From: Flavobacterium sp. N502536
GTDB taxonomy: Bacteria; Bacteroidota; Bacteroidia; Flavobacteriales; Flavobacteriaceae
Direction: 5' to 3'
Assembly: GCF_025947345.1 (NCBI RefSeq)
Contig: NZ_CP110011.1
Coordinates: 4,340,001-4,404,000 of the forward strand
Length of the DNA stretch: 64,000 nucleotides
Below are positions 27,357 to 35,627 of the stretch, piece after piece. A program made the translations under genes and the position numbers. The notes under the pieces are model-generated. The model searched no databases. It saw nothing but the letters and a program-made list of their open reading frames with translations, and was not told the origin of the DNA. Position 1 is the first letter of the stretch. Every line of letters starts with the position of its first letter.

Positions 27357-28558
27357 TAATTCATTAAAGAGGGTTTAACCTCAGGACTAAAATCTAAAGT
27401 AGAATTGTTAGTATCCTTTAATATTTTTTTACCGTTTGCCGTAGTTGAAAGCGCTTTACGACGAACACTTTTTCCGTAACGGGTTGCATCAGAATCTACT
27501 TTTCCGCAATACGTCCAACCCTTATCCAATGATGGCGCTGTTACAATCCATTGAAATTCAGACTCAACACCTAGGTTAACAGCGTCTATAATCCATGTGT
27601 TTGGAATCGAATAAACACTTTCTCCCATTGGGTAACTTTCTCCACCAACTACCAAATTGTACTCGTAGTCATAGGTGTAATCCGTAAGGTATTTTGCTTT
27701 GGTTATTGGCAAACGAGCGATAACAAAACTTTTAAATCCTCTGTTGTGGATCACCATAGAAGAGAATAAGCTTTCCATATTCGGAACGGCAGGATTATCA
27801 ACATCATCGGCATCTTCGGTATAAAATTCAAAATTGGCTTTTCTCAAATCCATCGAGGCCGAGTTGTATTCTTTATGATCGATCGCGTCTTCGGCAATAA
27901 CAAAAAATTCACCCGGAGCGATTGGATAAGTAGTTCCGTTACCCGGAACAATCGCAACAGCTGATGCAGCAAACGATTGTGCCATAATATTTGGGGTATA
28001 CTCCTGTTTATCGGTAGTCATAAATTCTGACTGCGCGATCATTAAACCGTCTGCATACAATACCTTGTCCGTATTATTGTGAATTTTAAAGTATTTGTCT
28101 CCTAAATACTGTTTGCCCTGAGGAGTTCTTGTTCCGGTAAAAAATACCTCTTCGATCACAAAATCAGACTGGGTTGTTTTCAGGAACAGATTCAAAGAAA
28201 CAGCTGCACTTCCACCGGTAACCACCACCGATTCTTTATAACTACTTACCGTAGCTTCAACCGTATTTCCATCTATGGTATATTTAATTTTTCCATCAAC
28301 AGAAATTTCATAAGAACCTTCGCTTAACGCAACCGAAAGGGTGTTCGATACCGCTTTGCTTTGTGTGATTTTACCGGTATTGCGCTCTTTAAAAGAAACC
28401 GAAATTTCAGAAAAGGCAACACTGCTTAAATCATCGGGATTTACAAGTGTTAAAGTTAAAGCCGTTTCCTTACTGCTGTTATCATCGTCTTTAGAACAGG
28501 ATTGTAAGAGTGCCACTAAGGCTATTGTTAGATAAATGGGTAGTAATTTAATTCTCAT
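27356..28558 (-). CDS. Surface-type lipoprotein, DUF4876-like
   Basis: A 400-residue lipoprotein. Lipobox Cys21 is followed by SKDDDNSS, the acidic signature used for surface export in Flavobacteriia. A beta-rich region (about 30-140) precedes a domain starting EEVFFTGTRTPQGKQYLGDK with FKIHNNTDKVLYADG, which resembles the lamin-tail-like fold of DUF4876. It sits 28 bp after the TonB receptor gene, so it may act as the extracellular ligand-capturing partner, by analogy with other receptor-lipoprotein pairs. The ligand is unknown. Confidence 0.75.
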   Translation of the reverse strand: MRIKLLPIYLTIALVALLQSCSKDDDNSSKETALTLTLVNPDDLSSVAFSEISVSFKERNTGKITQSKAVSNTLSVALSEGSYEISVDGKIKYTIDGNTVEATVSSYKESVVVTGGSAAVSLNLFLKTTQSDFVIEEVFFTGTRTPQGKQYLGDKYFKIHNNTDKVLYADGLMIAQSEFMTTDKQEYTPNIMAQSFAASAVAIVPGNGTTYPIAPGEFFVIAEDAIDHKEYNSASMDLRKANFEFYTEDADDVDNPAVPNMESLFSSMVIHNRGFKSFVIARLPITKAKYLTDYTYDYEYNLVVGGESYPMGESVYSIPNTWIIDAVNLGVESEFQWIVTAPSLDKGWTYCGKVDSDATRYGKSVRRKALSTTANGKKILKDTNNSTLDFSPEVKPSLMN

Positions 28559-28586
28559 AATTGGGTAATTTATTTAATATTAAAAG

Positions 28587-31409
28587 TTAAAAATTCAAGT
28601 TTAATTCCATCCCGAAATAAGGTGAAGTAAGCCCTCTACGTTCAATCTTCTGACCATTGATTTCATAGTTTTGATAGTAGCTGAAGAGTCGGTTAACGAA
28701 CATGGAAATTCTAAATCGCTTATAAAAATCTTTAGACACTTTCAGGTTCATGTTCATCGACATCGGAACGGTCTTTTTTTGAAACAAAGCCTCATTGTAC
28801 TTGATGTCCAGCCATTGTAAAACAGGATCTGATTTGTCTTTTTCAAGATAAGGATGTTGTTTGCCCGAAGGATCGATATAAGCAACAGGCGTTCCGTTCA
28901 TAGGGGTAGACTGATCGTTTCTAAACCATAAAAACTGGAAGGAGCCCGAAAACTCTAATCCAAGAGAAGGAACATAGGTGTCTGCAATTATATTGGTATT
29001 GAACTGCTGTTTTTCAGAGCCATCATCAAACTGGTAAAGCCCTAAATAAGGAAGCCTTTTTCCGTCGATGATAATGTCTTTCTGCCCTCTTTTATAAACC
29101 GGACTGCTGTTGGTATAGGTTGTTTTAAACCAGGCGCCATTCAGCGTAAATCGGGTGTTGATTGCGGTAAAACGCTTTGAAGAGAATTGAAACTCGACAC
29201 CGCTTTTAAGCAGTTTGCTTCCGTTATTGGTGATGTTGTAAGACGTTAATAAAGTATCCATAACAAAACGCAGCTGTGCCAGATCAGGCGGTGCGGTTAA
29301 AGTTGAAGGATCGATAGAATTATTGTCGTACTTTTTATACGAAAGCGCCTGGTATCTCGAATTGTTTCTAAATCCGGAATCCATGCGTTCGTTAAAAAGA
29401 GTCACCGAAAACCGATTGCTGTCGTACGAAAAATCAGCACGAAGCTCCCATTTTTTATTAATTGCCGGTGTCAGCTCGTAATTTACCGGAGACGTTTTGT
29501 AGGTCATCAGGTTAATTCTTCGGTACTCCGGTGTATTGTGATAATAGTTGAGCTGCACCAAATCGTTATAGATAAAATCAGGGTAAAGCTGTGCCAGCGT
29601 TGGAAATTTAGTATACTGCCCGAAACCCGCTGTAAACTCTGCTTTCATTACATGTTCGCCCATTTTAAAAGACGGAAGCACCCATTGAGTATTAATTCTG
29701 GGATCGAAATAGTATTTTCCGTGAATGGAGTAAGCCGATGGCACATTCAATAACGACATTGCCCGGATACCTCCGGCCATGTTTAACCGATGTTTACCAA
29801 GCGGAACTGTAATCGCGTCTTCGGCAAAAAAAGACAGATCTGTACTCGCAGGAATATCTTTGTATGCTCTCGGACGTGTAGACATTTCAGGCGATGGCGG
29901 ATGTGTGGTATCATACACCTGCCCTTTTCCGTTGTTTTTAGAATAGGTCCACTCCGAGCCCGCTTTTAAAGCATGTGTAATTCCAAACAAACGAACTTCA
30001 AAATCTCCCATAGCTTTTAAGAACGCATCAAATGGTTTTCCGTCTACAGTAAGATTAGAAACATACTGCGGTGTTAGAAAAATCCCGTCAGATTCACCCT
30101 GTTGTGTCGTATTGGGGATGGCCTTTGCACTGGATACCTGTACCCATTTGGTCTGTTCTATTTTATCGTATTGCTGACTAAGCGATGCCGATGTATGAAG
30201 CGCTTTTAAAAACGAGGATGTTTTAAAGTTTAAATTGAAGGAGTTGGCCAGTGAAAATCGATTGTAACTCGAACTATATCGGTCAATTTTAGTATAACCC
30301 ACATCGGGATCTGCCCTTTCATTGTCGACAGACCCACTGTAATCTAAACTGGAATCCCATTGAAGCTGATGAGCATCATTTTCCCATGTTTTTTGTGCCC
30401 GTATGGATGTCGTGATTCTCTTATAGTTTTCAAAACTATTTCGCGGATCTGATTTTGCATTCAGATAATCCAATCCAACGTTCAGTACCAATCGTTTCTC
30501 TTCCGATTCAAAGCCTTTTCCTATATAATACAACTTGCTAAATTCATCTGCTTTAAAGCGCGATTCCCAGTTACTGCGTCCTCTTTTTCGCTGAATTTTA
30601 ATCAATCCGCTCGTTAAATCACCATACTCGACAGAGGGAATTCCTCTGATGATTTCAACTCTCTCAATTTGATCTGTAGAAATAGAGCGCATGTCTACCC
30701 CTTTTGAGGTGGTATTTCGGCTTGTATTGGCGTATCCTGATCCCGGCGTTATCGTCAGGTTGGGTCCGGTGGTGTATTGAAGGTTCGCATCGGTGTTTAA
30801 AGGAATCCCGTCAATTACAAAAGAAGTTCCTAGAGAGGAAATATCATAGTTCGAGTCGGCTATACCCACTTCTCGTAGTTTGATATGATTGGAAGCATTA
30901 AATACAGGGTCCTTCGAGCGTCCGCCAGGCAGTAATTCCAATAAGTCGGTAAAACTCGATGGCTGTAAATGCTGCATTGCTTTTTTATCGATAATCGAGG
31001 TACTGGTCATTCCGCGCGACTCTACGGCAGTTATAACCACTTCGTTTAACTGAACGCTAGACGGAATTAATTCGAATGACAGCTTCTCATTGGCTTTCAA
31101 TTCCAGATTTTTCTCGATCGTTTCATAACCCGGGCACGTCAATTTTAGTTTGTAGCGGCCACTTTCAATAGTATTTAAAAGGATATGACCAAAATCATCT
31201 GACAGGGTTTCAAACTTGCGGGTTCCTTCTAGAGAAAGCACAACTCCTTTTAACGGAACTTTACTTTCGGCATCTTTAAGGGTAATCTGAAGTGTAACTT
31301 TAGGGATATTTTGAGCAAAAACTGGGTTAAAAAGCAACAGAAATGCTACAGAAAGGACAGTTGCAATCCTTTTAAACAGGAATGCCGTAAGACTATTAAA
31401 AAGAAACAT
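28587..31409 (-). CDS. TonB-dependent receptor with carboxypeptidase-regulatory-like domain
   Basis: A 940-residue outer-membrane receptor. It has a signal sequence (about 10-33), a regulatory-like beta-sandwich (about 38-120), a plug with FVIDGIPLNTDA and IERVEIIRGIPSVEYGDLTSGLIKI, and a barrel ending in GMELNLNF. It is too short and lacks the SusC signature, so it belongs to the iron/cofactor branch rather than glycan uptake. It heads a four-gene operon with DUF4876-like, DUF6850-like and di-heme peroxidase genes. Its promoter carries the GTCTAAAT element shared with two other receptors in the window. Confidence 0.88.
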   Translation of the reverse strand: MFLFNSLTAFLFKRIATVLSVAFLLLFNPVFAQNIPKVTLQITLKDAESKVPLKGVVLSLEGTRKFETLSDDFGHILLNTIESGRYKLKLTCPGYETIEKNLELKANEKLSFELIPSSVQLNEVVITAVESRGMTSTSIIDKKAMQHLQPSSFTDLLELLPGGRSKDPVFNASNHIKLREVGIADSNYDISSLGTSFVIDGIPLNTDANLQYTTGPNLTITPGSGYANTSRNTTSKGVDMRSISTDQIERVEIIRGIPSVEYGDLTSGLIKIQRKRGRSNWESRFKADEFSKLYYIGKGFESEEKRLVLNVGLDYLNAKSDPRNSFENYKRITTSIRAQKTWENDAHQLQWDSSLDYSGSVDNERADPDVGYTKIDRYSSSYNRFSLANSFNLNFKTSSFLKALHTSASLSQQYDKIEQTKWVQVSSAKAIPNTTQQGESDGIFLTPQYVSNLTVDGKPFDAFLKAMGDFEVRLFGITHALKAGSEWTYSKNNGKGQVYDTTHPPSPEMSTRPRAYKDIPASTDLSFFAEDAITVPLGKHRLNMAGGIRAMSLLNVPSAYSIHGKYYFDPRINTQWVLPSFKMGEHVMKAEFTAGFGQYTKFPTLAQLYPDFIYNDLVQLNYYHNTPEYRRINLMTYKTSPVNYELTPAINKKWELRADFSYDSNRFSVTLFNERMDSGFRNNSRYQALSYKKYDNNSIDPSTLTAPPDLAQLRFVMDTLLTSYNITNNGSKLLKSGVEFQFSSKRFTAINTRFTLNGAWFKTTYTNSSPVYKRGQKDIIIDGKRLPYLGLYQFDDGSEKQQFNTNIIADTYVPSLGLEFSGSFQFLWFRNDQSTPMNGTPVAYIDPSGKQHPYLEKDKSDPVLQWLDIKYNEALFQKKTVPMSMNMNLKVSKDFYKRFRISMFVNRLFSYYQNYEINGQKIERRGLTSPYFGMELNLNF

Positions 31410-31466
31410 GGTATTAAATTTCTAGCAGCTGCGGAAGCTATATCACAAAAAGGCGGTTAATCGTTG

Positions 31467-31487
31467 CAAATATAACCTAATTTAGAC
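31467..31487 (-). promoter_or_regulatory. Promoter and candidate operator of the TonB receptor operon
   Basis: Minus-strand TATATTTG (31467-31474) is identical to the -7 element of the siderophore receptor, and GTCTAAAT (31480-31487) lies 5 nt upstream. The leader would be about 50 nt. The rest of 31410-31871 shows nothing recognisable. Confidence 0.55.
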
Positions 31488-31880
31488 TCAATAAAAATAA
31501 TATTTTAAAACACTAAGATCCAAACCACTTCTTTCTTTCTTAAATTTTAGCTTAAAACGCTGATTATCAAAAATATTTACCGAAATTTGTTCATACGCTT
31601 ACTCTTTGTATACTATTTAAAAATTAAACACTTTTAATAGCAATTAAACTGTAATTGACAGTGTCCTGTTGCCATCTGTAACCGTTCTTCTGCCAACTTA
31701 CTACCAAATCTTCAATTTTCCAGTTTCAGGAGTAACCGAACGAATAAAGTTCGAAAATCCTAATTACCGTTCCCAAAACCTACTGTAAAAAGCAAATGCA
31801 GGGAACCTAAACTCAATAGCAACAAGCTGCTGTTTTTCTTTTTTGATAAACAGAATCAGCTCTTAAACGCATTGTCTGTG

Positions 31881-32711
31881 ATGAAAATAACGAAGCACTC
31901 CGGGCACAAAGTCCCATTCGACAAAGAAAAACTAAAGCTTTCTCTCAAAAAATCGGGAGCTGCACCCGATCTTATCCAGGAATCTCTGGGTGAAATCGAA
32001 AAGCAAATCTATGAGGGTATTACCACCAAAGAAATCTACAAAATGGCCTTTGTGATTCTAAAAAAAGCGGCCAATGGACATGCAGGACGTTACAATATCA
32101 GACTGGCGTTGCAAATGCTTGGTCCAGCTGGTTTTTTCTTTGAAAAATTCATTGCCAGACTGTATGCCGCAGACGGTTACAAAGCCAAAATAAATTTAAC
32201 GCTACAAGGAAAATGTGTGTCACATGAAGTGGATGTGGCTATTATGAAGGAGAATTTGATTACCATGATTGAATGTAAGTTTCACGGCAGCAAAGAAGGT
32301 TCTTCGGATGTAAAAGTCCCGATGTACATCCTTTCCCGTTTTAATGACCTTAAGGCAAACCGACACACTATTTTTACCAATAACGAAAGTATTAATTCCT
32401 GTATTATTGTGACCAACAATCGTTTTACCAAAGACGCGCAGGATTTTGCCAGTTGCAGCGGAATCTCGTTGGTAAGCTGGGATTATCCGCAAGACAATAG
32501 TCTTAAAAATAAAATTGACAAAGGAGCGCTCTACCCTATTACCTGTCTCACTACCTTGTCACTAGTTGAAAAAGAAAAGCTGCTTTTTCTGGATCAGATC
32601 TTGGTTAAAGACCTTATTGATGATCCACAAAGCCTGTCAAAAATAGGACTTAGCCAAAACCGAATCAAAAATATACTACACGAAGCTTCGCAAATTTGTA
32701 AACTTATTTGA
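31881..32711 (+). CDS. ATP-cone domain fused to a PD-(D/E)XK (Mrr-like) nuclease
   Basis: I use ATG 31881 as start; an in-frame TTG three codons upstream is less likely. Residues 1-83 are an ATP-cone, the nucleotide-sensing module of ribonucleotide reductase and NrdR (starts with KITKHSG and ends near RLALQMLGP). Residues 88-210 look like a restriction-endonuclease fold with FEKFIARLY, then HEVDVAI (Asp118) and MIECKF (E131-x-K133), the catalytic D...ExK pattern of Mrr-type enzymes. A nucleotide-gated nuclease is a reasonable reading. The stop is 1 bp before the beta-CASP gene start, so the two are an operon. Confidence 0.8.
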   Translation: MKITKHSGHKVPFDKEKLKLSLKKSGAAPDLIQESLGEIEKQIYEGITTKEIYKMAFVILKKAANGHAGRYNIRLALQMLGPAGFFFEKFIARLYAADGYKAKINLTLQGKCVSHEVDVAIMKENLITMIECKFHGSKEGSSDVKVPMYILSRFNDLKANRHTIFTNNESINSCIIVTNNRFTKDAQDFASCSGISLVSWDYPQDNSLKNKIDKGALYPITCLTTLSLVEKEKLLFLDQILVKDLIDDPQSLSKIGLSQNRIKNILHEASQICKLI

Positions 32712-32712
32712 C

Positions 32713-34068
32713 ATGAAAGTAAAATTTATAGGAGGTGCGGGAACTGTAACCGGTTCTAAAACGCTGATCGAAACAAAAAGTAACAGAATACTGATTGATT
32801 GTGGTCTTTTTCAGGGGATAAAATCGCTTCGGGAACTCAACTGGGATCCTTTACCTGTTTTACCCTCCAGTATCGATTTTGTCCTGCTTACCCACGGTCA
32901 TCTGGATCATTGTGGCTGGCTTCCGCGATTGGTAGCTCAGGGTTTTACGGGTAAGATATACTGTACCGGTCCGACCAAATCGATTGCGAAATTGGTCCTT
33001 TTGGACAGTGCTAAAATTCAGGAGGAAGAAGCCGAAAGGGCCAACAAGGAACAATATTCGAAACACACGCACGCGGAGCCGCTTTATACCGTAGAACAGG
33101 CTGAGGCTGTGATGTCATTTTTTAAAGTCATCCCTCCTGATACAGTCGTAACGATTGCAGAGGATACCACCGCCGTTTTTGAAAATGCAGGACATATCAT
33201 AGGAGCCTGTAGCATTACGCTGACTGCCGAGGGTAAAACTCTAGTGTTTTCGGGGGATATAGGCCGTGATGACGATGTACTGATGTTTCCGCCAACCAAA
33301 CCCCTAAAGGCCGATTATATCTTTCTGGAAAGCACCTATGGCAACAAACTGCATCCCAATTTAGATGTAAAGAAAGAACTGGAAACACTCATCAATGCTG
33401 CTATAGCACAAAATGAAACCGTCATCATTCCGGGCTTTGCTGTAGAGCGGGCGCAATCGGTCATGTTTTTGCTGTGGCAGCTCAAACGGGAAGGCAGAAT
33501 TCCTGACGTTCCTTACATACTCGATACTCCAATGGGGGCCAATGCCCTGCACGTATTTTTAGAGAATTTAAAATGGCACAAACTGTCTGTTGAGGACTGT
33601 CATGAGATGGCAAAAATGTTTAGGATTGTTTCCGAGTACGAGGAAACGCAGCGTATTATTGCAAATCCTCAGCCCAAAGTAGTTCTTGCTGCAAGCGGTA
33701 TGGCAACAGGCGGGCGGGTATTATCCTATTTTGAACATTATATCAGTCTTGAAAAAACAACTGTTATTTTTGTCGGTTACCAGGCAGAAGGTACTCGCGG
33801 AAGAAAACTTCTTGAAGGTGATAAAGAAATTAAAATTTATGGAAATTACTATACGGTGCGAGCCAAAATCTTTCAGATAGAAGGTCTCTCTGCACACGGA
33901 GACCAAAATGATCTTTTAAACTGGCTGTCTGCTCTTACCAACACTCCAAAATGTGTTTTTTTAGTGCATGGCGAAAATTTGCCGGCTGATGAACTGCGAA
34001 TTAAAATTCACCATCGCTATCATTTTAAATGTACTGTTCCGTTAATGGGAAATGAAATAGAAATTTAG
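32713..34068 (+). CDS. Beta-CASP metallo-beta-lactamase-fold nuclease
   Basis: A 451-residue enzyme with the metal site HGHLDH (H61, H63, D65, H66), later His/Asp ligands (GHIIGA; FSGDIGRD) and a beta-CASP insertion. IPGFAVERAQ is the conserved beta-CASP segment, and the C-terminal part has ASGMATGGRVL and SAHGD. This group includes archaeal and bacterial RNases related to CPSF73 and RNase J. It is cytoplasmic. Its tight linkage to the ATP-cone nuclease suggests a joint role in nucleic-acid processing. Confidence 0.88.
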   Translation: MKVKFIGGAGTVTGSKTLIETKSNRILIDCGLFQGIKSLRELNWDPLPVLPSSIDFVLLTHGHLDHCGWLPRLVAQGFTGKIYCTGPTKSIAKLVLLDSAKIQEEEAERANKEQYSKHTHAEPLYTVEQAEAVMSFFKVIPPDTVVTIAEDTTAVFENAGHIIGACSITLTAEGKTLVFSGDIGRDDDVLMFPPTKPLKADYIFLESTYGNKLHPNLDVKKELETLINAAIAQNETVIIPGFAVERAQSVMFLLWQLKREGRIPDVPYILDTPMGANALHVFLENLKWHKLSVEDCHEMAKMFRIVSEYEETQRIIANPQPKVVLAASGMATGGRVLSYFEHYISLEKTTVIFVGYQAEGTRGRKLLEGDKEIKIYGNYYTVRAKIFQIEGLSAHGDQNDLLNWLSALTNTPKCVFLVHGENLPADELRIKIHHRYHFKCTVPLMGNEIEI

Positions 34069-34107
34069 GTTTTGTTTTTAGCTGACTGACCTTCAAAGCC
34101 ATAAAAC

Positions 34108-34145
34108 AAACAGCCCCGCACCATTGTTTTAGTGCAGGGCTGTTT
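34108..34145. terminator. Terminator between convergent beta-CASP and susD-like genes
   Basis: AAACAGCCC (34108-34116) pairs with GGGCTGTTT (34137-34145), extended inside by GCAC/GTGC. On the minus strand the stem is followed by TGTTTTAT, which favours use by the susD-like gene. Confidence 0.7.
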
Positions 34146-34190
34146 CTCAAAAAAAACATTTTTTATAAATCAATTATTTCCAAATAGGAT

Positions 34191-35615
34191 TTAATTGGCG
34201 TCAAACCATAGTTTTGTAGTCAGCAAATCTTTTCCCTGAGCGGATACTGCGGCTTGGTAGCTCGTTCCGTTCAATGACTGCTCTGTTCCCGGATAAAAGA
34301 AACGCGAAGGAATCTGTCCGTTCAAAACCGTAGCCGGACCAGCTTTTAGTACCGGATAATCAAGTCTTCTCCATTCCACAAAAGCATCAAGACCTTGTCC
34401 GTAGAATGCAATCCATTTTTGTGTACCTATCGATTTGGCATAATTAGTCGCATCATATTTTACAGTAGCCTGATTCAGATATTTATTGATTGTTGTTGCA
34501 TCTGTGATTCCAAATTGATTGAACGAAGCAGTAATTGCATTTTTGTACAATTGCTCAGCATCTCCGCCAATATAACCACGTGCTACCGCTTCAGAAAGGT
34601 TAAACAGTACTTCAGAATAGGAAACAATTACAGCCGGTGACGATGAAGTCAGGAAGTAAGTTCCCGGTTTTGAGGTCTTAGCAAAACCTTGACTATTCGC
34701 ATCACTGTTTGATAATCCGTTTGCACCACCCACATACTTACCAACAGTTTGATCTGTAGGCAGCTGAGCATAAACCGGCAAACGCGGATCGGATAATTCG
34801 TTTAACTTGTCTACCAAAGTTTTCGAAATACGAAAATCATCACGGGTTTCAAACCAGGCCGAAGCAGGATTTTGCTGAGGTGAACTGGTAAAAGTAAACT
34901 TAAAGGTTTCGTTATTGTTGCCAATGACTCCCGCAGCATCGCTTGTTGCTTCAATCGCTGCTTGTTTGGCCAATGCAGGCTCTTTATCTGAGATTCTCAA
35001 TGCGATACGCAAACGAAGTGAATTTACAAGCTTCTTCCATTTTGTGATATCTCCTTTATACGCCAAGTCTCCCGTTACGCTTCCACTTGCCGGATTTAAT
35101 AAAGACTGTGCCTGTTTTAAATCTTCCAGTAATCCTGTATACACTTCTTTTTGCGTATTGTAGGCCGGTGTTACTTTTAAGCCTGCTTCTTTGTACGGAA
35201 TGCTTCCGTAGGCATCTGTTAACAATAAAAATGTCCACGAGCGCAATGTTAGTGCAATTCCTTTATAGTTTGGGTTGGCCTGCTGATCCGGAAATTTCAG
35301 AATGGTGTTCAAATCTGTAATTAAGGTGGCGTAACCTGTATTCCACAAAGTAGTGAAAGAGGTGTTTGATACATCGTACCTGTCCGGCTCTGTGTACTGA
35401 ACCTTAGCCCAATGCTGGACAAATAATAAAGAGGCATTAAAGTTATTATCAGATCCCCAATACAAATCGGCTCCCTGTTTTAGTGTTCCGGTTAACAGAT
35501 AAGGTGCCAGTGGTGTTTCGGTTGCATTTGGATTTTTATTAAGATCATCCAGCGTATCCCCACAAGAAGTAAGCGACACCGCAAATAGAGTTATATAGGC
35601 TAATTTTTTTAGCAT
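34191..35615 (-). CDS. SusD/RagB-family nutrient-binding lipoprotein
   Basis: A 474-residue outer-membrane lipoprotein with lipobox Cys18 and the SusD-type N-terminus (LDDLNKNPNATETP). TPR-like helices follow, including LTLRSWTFLLLTDAYGSIPYKEA. The C-terminal segment WIAFYGQGLDAFVEWRRLDYP is typical of the SusD-like 2 group. SusD proteins form a lid on the SusC barrel and bind its ligand. The gene is 12 bp after susC. No glycoside hydrolase, peptidase, sensor or sigma/anti-sigma pair is nearby, so the ligand could be a glycan or a peptide. Confidence 0.93.
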   Translation of the reverse strand: MLKKLAYITLFAVSLTSCGDTLDDLNKNPNATETPLAPYLLTGTLKQGADLYWGSDNNFNASLLFVQHWAKVQYTEPDRYDVSNTSFTTLWNTGYATLITDLNTILKFPDQQANPNYKGIALTLRSWTFLLLTDAYGSIPYKEAGLKVTPAYNTQKEVYTGLLEDLKQAQSLLNPASGSVTGDLAYKGDITKWKKLVNSLRLRIALRISDKEPALAKQAAIEATSDAAGVIGNNNETFKFTFTSSPQQNPASAWFETRDDFRISKTLVDKLNELSDPRLPVYAQLPTDQTVGKYVGGANGLSNSDANSQGFAKTSKPGTYFLTSSSPAVIVSYSEVLFNLSEAVARGYIGGDAEQLYKNAITASFNQFGITDATTINKYLNQATVKYDATNYAKSIGTQKWIAFYGQGLDAFVEWRRLDYPVLKAGPATVLNGQIPSRFFYPGTEQSLNGTSYQAAVSAQGKDLLTTKLWFDAN

Positions 35616-35627
35616 GATTTCTTTTTT

